Shown here piece by piece: positions 1 through 9,000 of a stretch of 47,246 nucleotides of DNA. The notes under the pieces are model-generated. The model worked only from the letters and a program-made list of their open reading frames with translations. It was not told the origin of the DNA and searched no databases. Where the stretch lies: assembly GCA_021811185.1 (NCBI GenBank), contig JAJZPL010000025.1, positions 1 to 47,246 on the forward strand. The letters are read 5' to 3'. The DNA is from a bacterium (lineage in GTDB: Bacteria; Elusimicrobiota; Elusimicrobia; Elusimicrobiales; UBA9959). The translations under genes were made by a program, and so were the position numbers. Positions within the stretch are counted from its first letter, which is position 1; each line of letters opens with the position of its first letter.

Positions 1-124
1 GGGGCGCCCAATCAGCGGTCACGCTTTTCCTGAAGTTAACCTCGCCGCGCCAGGAATCGATATAGGCGGCGCTGGCGGGCAGGCAGGCAAAAAACAGGAC
101 CGCTGAAACAAGAGCTTGTTTCAT
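1..124 (-). CDS. Secreted FecR-like protein, N-terminal part only
   Basis: The first 41 codons of a protein run off the left edge of the window. They encode a signal peptide (MKQALVSAVLFFACLPASA) followed by AYIDSWRGEVNFRKSVTADW. The spacing of G-x-V-x-x-R and a later Trp matches the mature N-termini of the two complete FecR proteins here (for example GNVEARQTREGQW in the protein at 38866-40713), so a third FecR-family member is inferred. A GGAG ribosome site lies 8 nt before the ATG, and a consensus promoter at 208-236 reads into it. The rest of the protein is not visible, so the family call is tentative. Confidence 0.6.
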   Translation of the reverse strand, partial: MKQALVSAVLFFACLPASAAYIDSWRGEVNFRKSVTADWAP

Positions 125-194
125 AAGAAAAACTCCTTACGGAAACTGTATCGGCGCGAAAATCCGGCTAAATGAGATATATAGTATATACAAA

Positions 195-230
195 CCCCCA
201 CCCTAGTATTATAATATGCCAGGGTGGGGG
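195..230 (-). terminator. 10-bp perfect inverted repeat, possible terminator or operator
   Basis: CCCCCACCCT at 195-204 is the exact reverse complement of AGGGTGGGGG at 221-230, with a 16-nt AT-rich loop. Read leftwards from the FecR gene ending at 266, it makes a GC-rich hairpin followed by an AU-rich (TTTGTATATA) tract, so it could end the upstream operon. The arms also bracket the -10 box of the promoter described next, so an operator role is equally possible. Confidence 0.55.
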
Positions 231-236
231 TGTCAA
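208..236 (-). promoter_or_regulatory. Perfect-consensus sigma70 promoter
   Basis: On the minus strand TTGACA (231-236) and TATAAT (208-213) are separated by exactly 17 nt. Both hexamers match the housekeeping sigma consensus completely. Predicted initiation is near position 200, giving a leader of about 75 nt for the gene at 1-124. The spacer is partly one arm of the inverted repeat at 195-230. Confidence 0.85.
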
Positions 237-265
237 CGTAACAGATGTAACAACCTGAAACGCGC

Positions 266-1897
266 CTAGAAAGTCAGGCTGTCAGCCGTGGTCGTGGCCT
301 GTTTTTTCTGCGTCAGGATTTCCGGTGCCAGCAGCACGTCAATGCTGCGGCCCTGGAACAGGTTCGAACCCACGACCATCTCTAGATTGAAACTGCCTTC
401 CCTCAGGAAGGTATCGGGAGCGGCGCTGCCGGGAATTTCCAGGATCTCGCCTTCGTTGGAAACCAGCATTTTGCGCGAGGAAACGGAAGAACCGTCCGCG
501 TAGACCGAATAAGAGAAGTAATCCGCTTTCCCCGGCCCGCTTGGCAGGGGATTATACGCCGGGGTAATAGTTTCCGGGTCTATGGCCGCCTCATAAATAG
601 GAACCGCCCCCCCGCCGGCGCTTACTTCCGCCTGGCTCGCCGGGTCCAGCGTGACCTGGTACATATCCTGCAATAGCCCGGAACCATTCACGACTTTCTG
701 CGTCCACGTGAACACCCCCGGGTAAGTGGAATTATAATCCTGGAGCTGGCGGAACTGCACGCGCTCGTCGGAGCCGAGCGAAGCCAGCCCGGTATTCACA
801 AGCGACCCCGCGCCGTCGGCCAAAGCCACGCCCGGCCCGGAAAGAATCTGGCGGTAGTCTATGCTGGCAGGATAATAACGGAACCCCACATTAGCGCCGT
901 AACCGGAAAAGTCGATCAGCGTGGGCGCGCCGAAGTCGATGGTTTCTTTTATGCTGTCCACTGTGTTGGTGAGGTAGACCTCGAAGTTGGTCATCCAGTT
1001 GGTAGGGGCGGTCTTGGAAAGATACATCCCGGATATTATCTCGCCCACCTGGCTTATGTCGTCGGGGATCTTGGCGTAGAATTTTTCGTCCAGGCTGCCC
1101 CAGTCCAGCGTGCCGGCGTCGGCGCGCTTGCTGAGGAAGAGCAGCTTGAACTCGCTGTCCGTGGGCCTGAGCAGATATTCCTCCAGGCGCACGCGCTTGC
1201 CGAAGGCGTCTATGGAATCCTTGCCGAGCTGGGCCTCGTTGGCCTTAAGCTCGCGGTTGCGCAGCTCTTCCATCATGGTGCGGGTGCGCTCCTTGGCCGT
1301 TTCCTGGCGCACCGCGTACGGGCGGGCCGCCAGCCCGGCGCGCTTATCCGTAAGGGCTATCGTCTCCGGCATGGACATGCCGTCCATCCCGACGTGTATC
1401 CGCTCCTCGGAAGAGACCACGGCCATTTTGCCCTTGGAATCGTCCACCTCCACCAGGCCTTCCGTAACTTCCATCTCGGTGGCGCCGTTCTCGCCCACCT
1501 GTATATCGAACTCCGTGCCGCGCACGGCGCAGACCGCGGCCGGGGTGCGCACTTCGAAGCGGCTGGAGAAATAACCGGCCACCACGGCCTTCAGGCGCCC
1601 CAGCTTAAGCTGGAAACCCGCCTTTTTCCTGCTGGTATCCTCCACGGTAAAAAGGCTGTTGTTGCCGAGCACGAACCGGGAGCCGTCGGGGAAGAACACC
1701 CCGGCCTTGGAATCCTTGCCGGTGCGGATCTCCGCTCCGGCTTTAACCTTCACGTTGGCCGAAACCGGCACCCAGTCCGAGGCGGCCGAGGGCCTGGCCT
1801 CGATGGTCCCCTCGGGCAGCAGGATGATATCCTGCGTCATGGCGGCGCAAGGGGCGGCGGAAAGCGACAGCGCGGCTACCAGGTTGAGTATTTTCAT
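266..1897 (-). CDS. FecR-domain secreted protein (543 aa)
   Basis: The chosen ATG (MKILNLVAALSLSAAPCAA) starts a signal peptide and has a GGAGG site 7 nt upstream; an earlier in-frame start would overlap the preceding gene. A FecR domain spans roughly residues 30-150, with the hallmark RTPAAVCAVRGTEF at about 117-130. Classical FecR proteins are inner-membrane sigma regulators. This one has no internal transmembrane segment, and no ECF sigma or TonB receptor gene lies nearby, so a periplasmic or surface role is more likely. The remaining 390 residues are of unknown fold; LRPTDSEF and a late IDVLLAPE resemble MRPADNEI and IDVVFIPD in the paralogue at 38866-40713. It is the last gene of the surface operon, 1 nt after the barrel gene. 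Confidence 0.85.
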   Translation of the reverse strand: MKILNLVAALSLSAAPCAAMTQDIILLPEGTIEARPSAASDWVPVSANVKVKAGAEIRTGKDSKAGVFFPDGSRFVLGNNSLFTVEDTSRKKAGFQLKLGRLKAVVAGYFSSRFEVRTPAAVCAVRGTEFDIQVGENGATEMEVTEGLVEVDDSKGKMAVVSSEERIHVGMDGMSMPETIALTDKRAGLAARPYAVRQETAKERTRTMMEELRNRELKANEAQLGKDSIDAFGKRVRLEEYLLRPTDSEFKLLFLSKRADAGTLDWGSLDEKFYAKIPDDISQVGEIISGMYLSKTAPTNWMTNFEVYLTNTVDSIKETIDFGAPTLIDFSGYGANVGFRYYPASIDYRQILSGPGVALADGAGSLVNTGLASLGSDERVQFRQLQDYNSTYPGVFTWTQKVVNGSGLLQDMYQVTLDPASQAEVSAGGGAVPIYEAAIDPETITPAYNPLPSGPGKADYFSYSVYADGSSVSSRKMLVSNEGEILEIPGSAAPDTFLREGSFNLEMVVGSNLFQGRSIDVLLAPEILTQKKQATTTADSLTF

Positions 1898-1898
1898 A

Positions 1899-3122
1899 TT
1901 AGAACCTCCACTCCAGGCCGGCAAAATATGTAGAGCTGTTATAGTTGTAGCGGTACACCTGCTCGTAACGGTTGTTGGAACGGGAAGCCGACCAGCTGCC
2001 CTGCAGCTTGGCGTCCAGCGTACGGTAAAGCGGGTACGAAGCCTCGAAGCTGAAATTCTGGGAATACTGCGCCAGGGCGGACGAGGTATACGTGCCGTCC
2101 GACTGCTGGGCCAGGCGTTCGGAGTAGTTCCGCACGGCGAACTCGTAGGTAAGGCGCGTCACCAGGCCGCAGGAAAGAAAGGTGAACTGGGCGTTAGGCG
2201 CCGCGCGCACCTCGGAGTAATCGTAGAAAGACCGGATGAACTTCAGGTGCTTGGGGTCGGTGTCAAGGTGGTTCTGGTTGGAGATCAGGTTCGCCAGGCC
2301 CACGCTAACGCCGAGCACGGGGCGCACCCGGCCCAGTTTCTCAATGTCGTTGTAGCGCTTCGAAAGCCCCAGGTTCAGCGCCATATATGAATCCGAGCGC
2401 TTGGAAGAAAGGTAGCGGCCTTCGGAATTTATCACTTTCTGGTCGGGGTAGCCGGCCAGAGCCACGGAAGCCAGCAGGTCCGCCTTCATAAAGCCGGGCA
2501 GGTCCAGCTCGGTATCGTAGGAGAGCTGGTGGGTGAGCGAATCCAGCACGCGCTCGCCGGGATCGGGCGCGGCCAGCTCCTGGCCGTACTGGCTGGCCAG
2601 CGACTTGAAGCGGGTATACCGCGTGTAATAAGCGTCCCAGGAAAGCTGCCAGATCCACGGCGTGGACAGGCCCCAGCGGGTCTTGTGTTCCAGCGTAAGG
2701 CCGCCTTCGTAGCGGGTGAAGTCGTAAAGGCCCTCGCCCCACTTCTCGTCCTTGGTCTCGCGGAAAAGTTCGTTCTTCACGCCCACGCGGGGTTTAAGCG
2801 AATAGCCCCCCTCGTAGCGCTTTATCCACACGCCGCCCAGCGAGGTATCCAGGCTCTGCTGGAAAAGAGTGCCGCCGCCGGACAGTTCGTTCACCTGCTT
2901 GAAGCCGGTGTAGACCGAGCGGGCGCTCACAAAGAAGCCGGAACTGGACGAGTAACTTTTGCTGAGCTGGGCGTCCAGCACGCCGTAGCCGTTAAGGGCG
3001 CCGGATTGGCCCTGAAAAAAATACTGCCCCCCGAAAAGGTCCAGTTTGCCGGAAAGGTCGTAACCCCCGGCTCCGGCGGAAGCCGGGGCCAGGAGCGCCA
3101 GTGCTGCTATAATTTTTTTCAA
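1899..3122 (-). CDS. Outer-membrane beta-barrel protein (407 aa), TTG start
   Basis: The protein has a signal peptide (MKKIIAALALLAPASAGAGG), many alternating polar/hydrophobic strands with aromatic girdles, and a C-terminal LEWRF ending in Phe, as expected of BAM substrates. No catalytic motif is seen. The start is TTG, supported by GGGGAG 7-8 nt upstream and by the signal peptide beginning right there. It lies 13 nt after the PorV-like gene and 1 nt before the FecR gene, so the three are probably co-translated. A barrel follows or precedes FecR in both complete modules of the window. Its substrate, if any, is unknown. Confidence 0.8.
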   Translation of the reverse strand: MKKIIAALALLAPASAGAGGYDLSGKLDLFGGQYFFQGQSGALNGYGVLDAQLSKSYSSSSGFFVSARSVYTGFKQVNELSGGGTLFQQSLDTSLGGVWIKRYEGGYSLKPRVGVKNELFRETKDEKWGEGLYDFTRYEGGLTLEHKTRWGLSTPWIWQLSWDAYYTRYTRFKSLASQYGQELAAPDPGERVLDSLTHQLSYDTELDLPGFMKADLLASVALAGYPDQKVINSEGRYLSSKRSDSYMALNLGLSKRYNDIEKLGRVRPVLGVSVGLANLISNQNHLDTDPKHLKFIRSFYDYSEVRAAPNAQFTFLSCGLVTRLTYEFAVRNYSERLAQQSDGTYTSSALAQYSQNFSFEASYPLYRTLDAKLQGSWSASRSNNRYEQVYRYNYNSSTYFAGLEWRF

Positions 3123-3135
3123 GATATTTCTCCCC

Positions 3136-4041
3136 TTAGAAGTTAAAGCCCAAAGTCATCCTGTGAGTGTCCCCCAGGTCGCCGAACGGCACGTAGGCGT
3201 AATCCAGGGTAAATTGGTCGAACTTGAGCCCCAGCCCGGCGCCGAGTCCCGTAAGGCCGCCCAGCTTGTCGGCGCTGCGCCCGGCCTGGTAGCCGGCCCT
3301 GAAGGCCAGGAAGCTGTTAAGCGCGTACTCCGCGCCCAGGTCGAGGTAAAACCGCTTGTCGTTGGCCAGCCAGTCCGCGTCCGCGGCCACGGCAAGCTTC
3401 CCGTCGAGGAAGCGCCTGGCCGCCCCGCCCTTGAGGGTGAGCGGCAGGGCGTCCGGGCCGATGCTGCTGCCCAGGTTCTGCACCACGAAAGCCGCCGTCC
3501 AGGCCGGATTTATTTTATAGGTGGACCCCAGGTCCACGGCCACGGCCTTGTCGGTCTGCGTGTCCAGTTTCTGGGAAATATACTTAAGGCTCGCCCCCAG
3601 CGCCAGGCCGGGGCGCACTTCCGCCCGGGCGTAGGAAAAGCTGACGGCCATGTTGTTGTTGCTGAACTTGGAATCCGGGTTATCGGAATCGCCGGTCCTC
3701 TTTTCTATATTCGAGACGGTCAGGTAGTTCACGCCGGCGCCGATCACGCCCATATCCTCTTTAAGAGGCGAGGCGTAGCCAACGAAGCCCTGGGACTCGT
3801 CGAGGAAGAGCAGGTTGTAGCTGGCGCTCAGGCTCTTCTGCTTAAGGTCCGCCAGTTTGCCCGGGTTCCAGTTAATAGCGCCCGCGCCCTCGGTAAGCAC
3901 GCTGGCCGCGGAGCCTAGGGCCAGTTCCCTGGCCCCCACGCCCACCTTAAGGAAGTTGGCGCCGGTGGTGCCGACGCCCGCGGCCTGCGCCGCCGACGCC
4001 GCAAGCAGCAGCCCCGTTGAAAGCCATATTTTGTGTTTCAT
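3136..4041 (-). CDS. PorV/PorQ-family outer-membrane protein
   Basis: This 301-aa protein has a signal peptide (MKHKIWLSTGLLLAASAAQA) and then the family's typical start: G-x-N-FLKVGVGARELALGSA, followed by GAGAINWNPGKLA. The rest is a beta-barrel ending in TLGFNF. In Bacteroidota, PorV is the outer-membrane shuttle that receives cargo from the type IX translocon and passes it to the attachment complex; PorQ is a relative. The next gene upstream in the operon (4067-8962) ends in a YPNPFN sorting-type domain, so a cargo/receptor pair is inferred. A GGAGAG site precedes the ATG. UPF0164 proteins share this fold, so a general fatty-acid-porin-like role is not excluded. Confidence 0.8.
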   Translation of the reverse strand: MKHKIWLSTGLLLAASAAQAAGVGTTGANFLKVGVGARELALGSAASVLTEGAGAINWNPGKLADLKQKSLSASYNLLFLDESQGFVGYASPLKEDMGVIGAGVNYLTVSNIEKRTGDSDNPDSKFSNNNMAVSFSYARAEVRPGLALGASLKYISQKLDTQTDKAVAVDLGSTYKINPAWTAAFVVQNLGSSIGPDALPLTLKGGAARRFLDGKLAVAADADWLANDKRFYLDLGAEYALNSFLAFRAGYQAGRSADKLGGLTGLGAGLGLKFDQFTLDYAYVPFGDLGDTHRMTLGFNF

Positions 4042-4066
4042 AGTCTCTCCTCAGTTCTATGCCGGC

Positions 4067-7000
4067 TTACTTTATAACGGCCATCTTGAAGGTGGCGTCC
4101 TTGCGGTCCGGAGATTTGCCGGACAGCGTAACCACGCCGTAATACACGCCGTTGGCCACTTCCTGGCCGTTCTTGTTCCTGCCGTCCCAGGCGAAATAAT
4201 TATAAGCGTTATCCTTGCAGGTGTCGCTTATATCCTTAACGAGCTCTCCCGCCAGGGTATAGATGCGTATATGGCAGGCCCCGCCGTTGCCGGCCGGCAC
4301 CTCCACATGTATCATCGTGCCGTACGTCGTGGCCGGCATGGTCGCGGCATTATGGTTATTGCTCATAGCCTTCGTCTTGAGGTTGAACGGGTTCGGATAG
4401 TTGAACACTTTAAGCTTGGACCCGGCCGGCAGGGCATCACCGGCATAGTTCAGCACGGCGAAAGTGCCGGTGGTAGAGGTGCTGCCGCCCGCGCCTTGCG
4501 GGCGGACCACGTACTTTCTGCCGTCGAACACGGCCTGCGGTCCGGCGTTCCGGAGCGAAAGCACTGAAGCCAGTTTCTTGAGCTTTACGGTTACCGTGCC
4601 CTTCACAGGGTTAACAGTGGCCAGGCCGGGCACCGTGTCCCACTTGCCGCTAACGGTATTGTACTGTGAAACGTTAAGGTTGCTGACGTCGGGGAGGCTC
4701 TTGTCGTAAGCCAGCGTAAGTTCTATGCTCCTGTCCGTCTGGGCCACGCTGGAGAGCGAGACCGTGTACAAGTTGCCGGCCACGGACGCTCCGGAAGGAA
4801 CGGCGGCCACTTTGGTGGACACGGCCACGCTGTTGCTGCTTTCGGCCGTAAACGAGCAGGACGGGATTACCGCCACGCTGCTCGTGATCAGCGCGCCGGC
4901 GGGCAGCACCAGCGCCGACGGGTCGGAACCGCTCTTATCCACCGAGGCCTCGTTATTCCTGCGCCCGGTGCCGTCTTCGGAGTCGTCGCCCAGCATCAGC
5001 GCGTCTATGCTCTGCTGGGAGTTGTTGTAGTTCTTGCCGAACAGTATTTCCTTGGTGATCGTTTTATTGGACAGCGACATGGCGTCTATATGCAGCACAT
5101 AGACCGCGTTGTCGACCAGATTCCCGCGCGGGATAGAACCGAACAGTTCACCGCTGGAGATCTTGGAGAAGTTGACGGCAGTTCCTGGCCCGGAGTAAGG
5201 GGACACGCTGTAAGACACGGTCCCGTCTTTGAAGTCCTGCGGGTTCATGATGGTGAACTCGTACCTGCCGGTGTCTTTATTGTCCCTGGCGAACACTTCC
5301 ACATCCAGGGGCTTGGGCAGCATGGTGAAGTCCACTCCGGCGAGGGCGCCGGTAGTGGCCGTTGTGTCCACCTCAAGCGTGTATTTGCCCGGCACCTTCA
5401 AAAACACCTTGTAAAGATCTCCGGGAACAAGCCCGTCCAGCAGATAAGTGCCGTCCGCGCCGGTGATCGCAGTCAGCAGCGGCAGCGGGGAGGCCGGGTT
5501 GTCGTGATTGTAGGTCTCGTCGTAGGCCACTACCTGCGCGCCGGCCTGCACCTTGGCGAAAGGCAGCTTCTGGGAATAGACGGTGCCGGTCATAGAACCG
5601 GGGGCGTCGAACAGGTAGGGATTCTCCTGATAAGAGTTGCTGCCTACCAGAGCCTCCTCCAATATAACCTTGGCGTAGTTCGGCGCGGTAATGGTTATCT
5701 TGGCGATGCCGCCGGAAAGGCCCTCGAAACGGAAAGAGCCGGTAGAGGTAGTAACGGCGGTACGGGTTTCGGAGCCCTCCAGCGCCAGTTCGACCGAGGC
5801 GTTGGCGATAGCCGCGGACGTAGCGGAACTCCGGACCACGCCGAACACGGTAGCGCCAGCGCCTACGGCGGAATCCAGGTTCACGTTGAGCGTGACGGTG
5901 GACTTATTGACCCCGGTGCAGAGACGGGTCTGGTAATGCGGATAATTAGGCGTGGTCATAACCGCGGTGTAGCAGGTAGAGGGGGCCAGGCCGCGGATCT
6001 CGTAGCCGAAGCCGCCGGCCTGATCCAGGACTTTCTTGAATTCCGCGTAACCCTTGGCGAAAGAACTATTGAAGTCCGCGTCGTGCTCGGCTATGAATTT
6101 GGGAGAAGGCACGACGATGCCGGCGGCGCTGAACTTGCCGCCCGAATCGTAGAGCGCCATCAGCGGCAAGTAACTGACGAACTTGTCGAAGTTCCCGCCC
6201 AGGGCGTCATAGTCGGCCTGCCTGAAGAAGTTCAACGCGGTAACCGCGCCTTTCGCCGTGGCATTTCCGCGGGCCGCCAGGCTCGAGGGAGGATCGACGT
6301 TCACGAGCACGCCGCTGGAGACCCCCATGCCGTTGGACATATACACAGCGCTGTTGGCGTGGGCGGCGTCAATAATTACGCTCTTGCTGGAAGAAAGGAG
6401 CACGAAGTGAGGGTACGGCATTTCAGCCAGCGTTGTGCCGGAGCCTTTTCCGAAATCTCCCGAGCGCATAAGGTAAAAGTCGTATACCGACGGGGAAGGC
6501 ACGGCTTTGCCGCAGAACCCGCCCGGCCAGTTGTTGCCGCACTGTCCGTTCCCGCTGGACCCGGTCGGCAGGGAATAACTGAACCGCAAGTCTCCGTCGC
6601 TGCCGCTGACGAGCATGTTCTGGATGACCGTCCCGTCCAGCACCGAGCCGGACTTAACAGGAATAACCCTGAAGCCCAGCAGCATGTCGCTGGACCCGGG
6701 GTCGGCAACTACGGTAGTATCAGGCAGTTTGCCGAAGAGGGTGCTGGTGGAGATCCCTACGTTCACGGCGTTCACAAGGTTCAATGACACCGTGGTCGTG
6801 CTGCCCGCTATCACGTTCACCGTGGGCGCGGGCATAGGCAGGGAATAATCGAAACTGACCCCGCTCATATCGCCGCCGCTGGACCCGACCGACATACGGA
6901 TTACGCCTGGCAGCACGTCGTTAAGGGCGAAAGTCCCGTCTTTCTGCAGTTGGGAATTTGACCAGCCGTTATTGCTGCCGGCGTCCACCCATATATACTG

Positions 7001-8962
7001 GTTATTGGCCGGGGTAAAGATAGTCCCGTCCGGCTTGTACAGCGTACCGGTCAGCGTGCCCGCCGGGGCGAACTCCATATTGACCACCGCGCTGGTGGAA
7101 CCCTCCAGGTGCACGGTATTATCGCCGCCGCCTTTATTGACGCGGCCCCAGCCGCTGGCGCTTATATTCATGTAATAAGCCGTGCCGCTGGCGACGTGTA
7201 TGGAATAATTGTAATGCGCCGAGCCGCTGCTGGCTATGGCGGTAAAGTTGCCGCTGCCGCAGTTGCCGCTGCTGCAGTTGGGGTACAGCGTGATCATTAT
7301 GGGGTTAGCCCTCAGGTCGGTCACGGCCGGAAAAGTGATAGTGCCTTTTACCTCTCCGCTGGTGATGCTGCTGGCGGTCACTATATAGGTTATGGACGAC
7401 ATATCCACGCCGCCGACCTGGACTACGGCGCCGCTGCTGTTATACACGCTCATTGTCTGGGAAACATTATTAGTGTCTATTGTAACGCGGTAGTCGTTGG
7501 CGCCTGTGCCGTAGCAATGGGCCTGCATCCAGTTAGTTACGCCGTTCATGTCCGTACCGAAAGCGGTAAAGTTGTCACCGTTGCCGTTGAAAGAGGACGG
7601 CCCGTTGCCGCCGCTGGAAAAAGGCGTCCATACGTTCACGATATAGTTGCCGCTGGGCAGGCCGCCAAGGGTGGCGCAGCCGTCGGCGCCCGTATTTACA
7701 TTGGCGTTGGAGAAACCTGCGCTGGAATAAAAGTCGTTATAAGTATTCGCCAGGCAGCTATTCCCGTTTTTGGGCCAGGGCGAACCGTCCGGATTAATGT
7801 TGACGTTGGCGTTAGGGATATTTAAACCCTCCGAAGTTTTAACGCAAACCTTTATCTCGCCGATGCTCGGGGGCATCAGGTTGATAGTAGCGGATTGGTA
7901 CATAACGTCGGCGCTTGAGTAGACTATGTCGTTGGAGCTAGGCGCCACAAGAGAAGCGGGATTGCAGATATCCGCCGCGTTATAATTAGCGGTAGTGAAA
8001 GGCTCGTAACACCTGCTGATATTGTCCGCCTGGCTCCAGGTGCAGCCGCCCATGATCTGCATGTAATATGTAACGCCGTTGGTGAGCCCGTAAAGCTGAA
8101 AACGCCCGTTATCGTCGGAATTAGCCCAGGTGTTCCACTGATTGCCGTTCAAACAGGTCTTTATGGCTATGCCCATATGGGGCACGGTCAGGCCGTCGGT
8201 GCTTTTCAGCACGCCCTCTACGCTGGCGCCCGCGGCGGCGGTGCCGCCCGCGGTGTTCTCTATCCTGCCGGCAGGAACGGACTTGTTAAAATCGAGCATA
8301 GGCCCAGCGCCGACATAAGCAATGGTCGGAGTGCCGACGCTCAGGTCCGTCATTACGTTGCGGCCTATGCCGTTGTTCTTCTGCGGGTCGTAAAGGTTGA
8401 TATTATAGGTATTGGCCCCGGCAAAAGGGACATTGTCCACAGTTAAAATACCGTTGCCGGAGGAATCGGTAGGGGCAAGGCCGGTGCCGCCCTGCATCTG
8501 GGATTTCATGTTATAGACGCCGCCGAACAGCAGGGTACTGGGGCTGGCGCCCGTGAACTGCTGCTGTATCCTGCCCACCCCGGTAAGGCCGGAGGTCAGG
8601 GTAAAAGTGGAAAAATACTCGGTGGCGCCCGTGGCGTATACGTTCCTGTTGGGATCGTAGACGGGGCTGTTGAACTGGTCGGAGATGCTGGGAGAGTAGC
8701 CGTGGGAACTGTAATAGATGTTGTAGTTCTTCCCCGCCTCCAGGGTGAACTGAACTTTTCCGTCCGCCCCGGTCAGGCCGGCCACGGTATTAGTGGACGG
8801 GCCGTTCATCCCGAAATCTATGGCCGCCACCTGTACGTCCGCCACGTTGGCGCCGTGCTGGTCTTTTATCCACACGTTCAGCACCGGCCCGCTAGCCGAA
8901 GCGGCGTCCAGGAACGCGGCAAAGAAAACGGCCGCCAGGATCATTTTATTGAACAAGCGCAT
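4067..8962 (-). CDS. Giant secreted multidomain protein with C-terminal YPNPFN sorting-type domain (1631 aa)
   Basis: After a signal peptide (MRLFNKMILAAVFFAAFLDAASA) come repeated carboxypeptidase-regulatory-like or Ig-like modules, each with a DG(K/R/T) turn: about residues 25-95 (GADGKVQF), 245-305 (DDNGRFQLYGL), 370-450, 1030-1095 (STGSFRFEGL) and 1120-1200 (GADGTYLLDGL). Long Ser/Gly/Asn-rich stretches separate them. A PAGAL-type module lies near 1370. The last 111 residues start with NYPNPFN (1521) and contain IRIYTLAGELV and AWDGRNKNGQEVANGVYYG, the pattern shared by FlgD-like and type IX type-A sorting domains. It probably forms a fibrous surface or extracellular protein. A GGAGGG site precedes the ATG and a promoter lies at 9067-9094. 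It is first in the surface operon. No enzymatic domain was recognised. Confidence 0.85.
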   Translation of the reverse strand: MRLFNKMILAAVFFAAFLDAASASGPVLNVWIKDQHGANVADVQVAAIDFGMNGPSTNTVAGLTGADGKVQFTLEAGKNYNIYYSSHGYSPSISDQFNSPVYDPNRNVYATGATEYFSTFTLTSGLTGVGRIQQQFTGASPSTLLFGGVYNMKSQMQGGTGLAPTDSSGNGILTVDNVPFAGANTYNINLYDPQKNNGIGRNVMTDLSVGTPTIAYVGAGPMLDFNKSVPAGRIENTAGGTAAAGASVEGVLKSTDGLTVPHMGIAIKTCLNGNQWNTWANSDDNGRFQLYGLTNGVTYYMQIMGGCTWSQADNISRCYEPFTTANYNAADICNPASLVAPSSNDIVYSSADVMYQSATINLMPPSIGEIKVCVKTSEGLNIPNANVNINPDGSPWPKNGNSCLANTYNDFYSSAGFSNANVNTGADGCATLGGLPSGNYIVNVWTPFSSGGNGPSSFNGNGDNFTAFGTDMNGVTNWMQAHCYGTGANDYRVTIDTNNVSQTMSVYNSSGAVVQVGGVDMSSITYIVTASSITSGEVKGTITFPAVTDLRANPIMITLYPNCSSGNCGSGNFTAIASSGSAHYNYSIHVASGTAYYMNISASGWGRVNKGGGDNTVHLEGSTSAVVNMEFAPAGTLTGTLYKPDGTIFTPANNQYIWVDAGSNNGWSNSQLQKDGTFALNDVLPGVIRMSVGSSGGDMSGVSFDYSLPMPAPTVNVIAGSTTTVSLNLVNAVNVGISTSTLFGKLPDTTVVADPGSSDMLLGFRVIPVKSGSVLDGTVIQNMLVSGSDGDLRFSYSLPTGSSGNGQCGNNWPGGFCGKAVPSPSVYDFYLMRSGDFGKGSGTTLAEMPYPHFVLLSSSKSVIIDAAHANSAVYMSNGMGVSSGVLVNVDPPSSLAARGNATAKGAVTALNFFRQADYDALGGNFDKFVSYLPLMALYDSGGKFSAAGIVVPSPKFIAEHDADFNSSFAKGYAEFKKVLDQAGGFGYEIRGLAPSTCYTAVMTTPNYPHYQTRLCTGVNKSTVTLNVNLDSAVGAGATVFGVVRSSATSAAIANASVELALEGSETRTAVTTSTGSFRFEGLSGGIAKITITAPNYAKVILEEALVGSNSYQENPYLFDAPGSMTGTVYSQKLPFAKVQAGAQVVAYDETYNHDNPASPLPLLTAITGADGTYLLDGLVPGDLYKVFLKVPGKYTLEVDTTATTGALAGVDFTMLPKPLDVEVFARDNKDTGRYEFTIMNPQDFKDGTVSYSVSPYSGPGTAVNFSKISSGELFGSIPRGNLVDNAVYVLHIDAMSLSNKTITKEILFGKNYNNSQQSIDALMLGDDSEDGTGRRNNEASVDKSGSDPSALVLPAGALITSSVAVIPSCSFTAESSNSVAVSTKVAAVPSGASVAGNLYTVSLSSVAQTDRSIELTLAYDKSLPDVSNLNVSQYNTVSGKWDTVPGLATVNPVKGTVTVKLKKLASVLSLRNAGPQAVFDGRKYVVRPQGAGGSTSTTGTFAVLNYAGDALPAGSKLKVFNYPNPFNLKTKAMSNNHNAATMPATTYGTMIHVEVPAGNGGACHIRIYTLAGELVKDISDTCKDNAYNYFAWDGRNKNGQEVANGVYYGVVTLSGKSPDRKDATFKMAVIK

Positions 8963-8978
8963 ATACCCTCCGTAAATG

Positions 8979-9000
8979 GGCTTCCCGCAGGCGGGAAGCC
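8979..9000 (-). promoter_or_regulatory. Strong hairpin in the 5' leader of the giant surface gene
   Basis: GGCTTCCCGC (8979-8988) is followed after AG by its reverse complement GCGGGAAGCC (8991-9000), ending 16 nt before the start codon and next to the ribosome site. A smaller GGGG-TTAT-CCCC hairpin sits at 9025-9036. No U-tract follows, so this is not a terminator. It may affect translation or mRNA stability; it matches no riboswitch class I recognise. Confidence 0.5.

Noticed and set aside
361..370. GGTTCGAACC resembling a tRNA T-loop
   Set aside because: It lies inside the FecR coding frame, and no acceptor, D or anticodon stems surround it.
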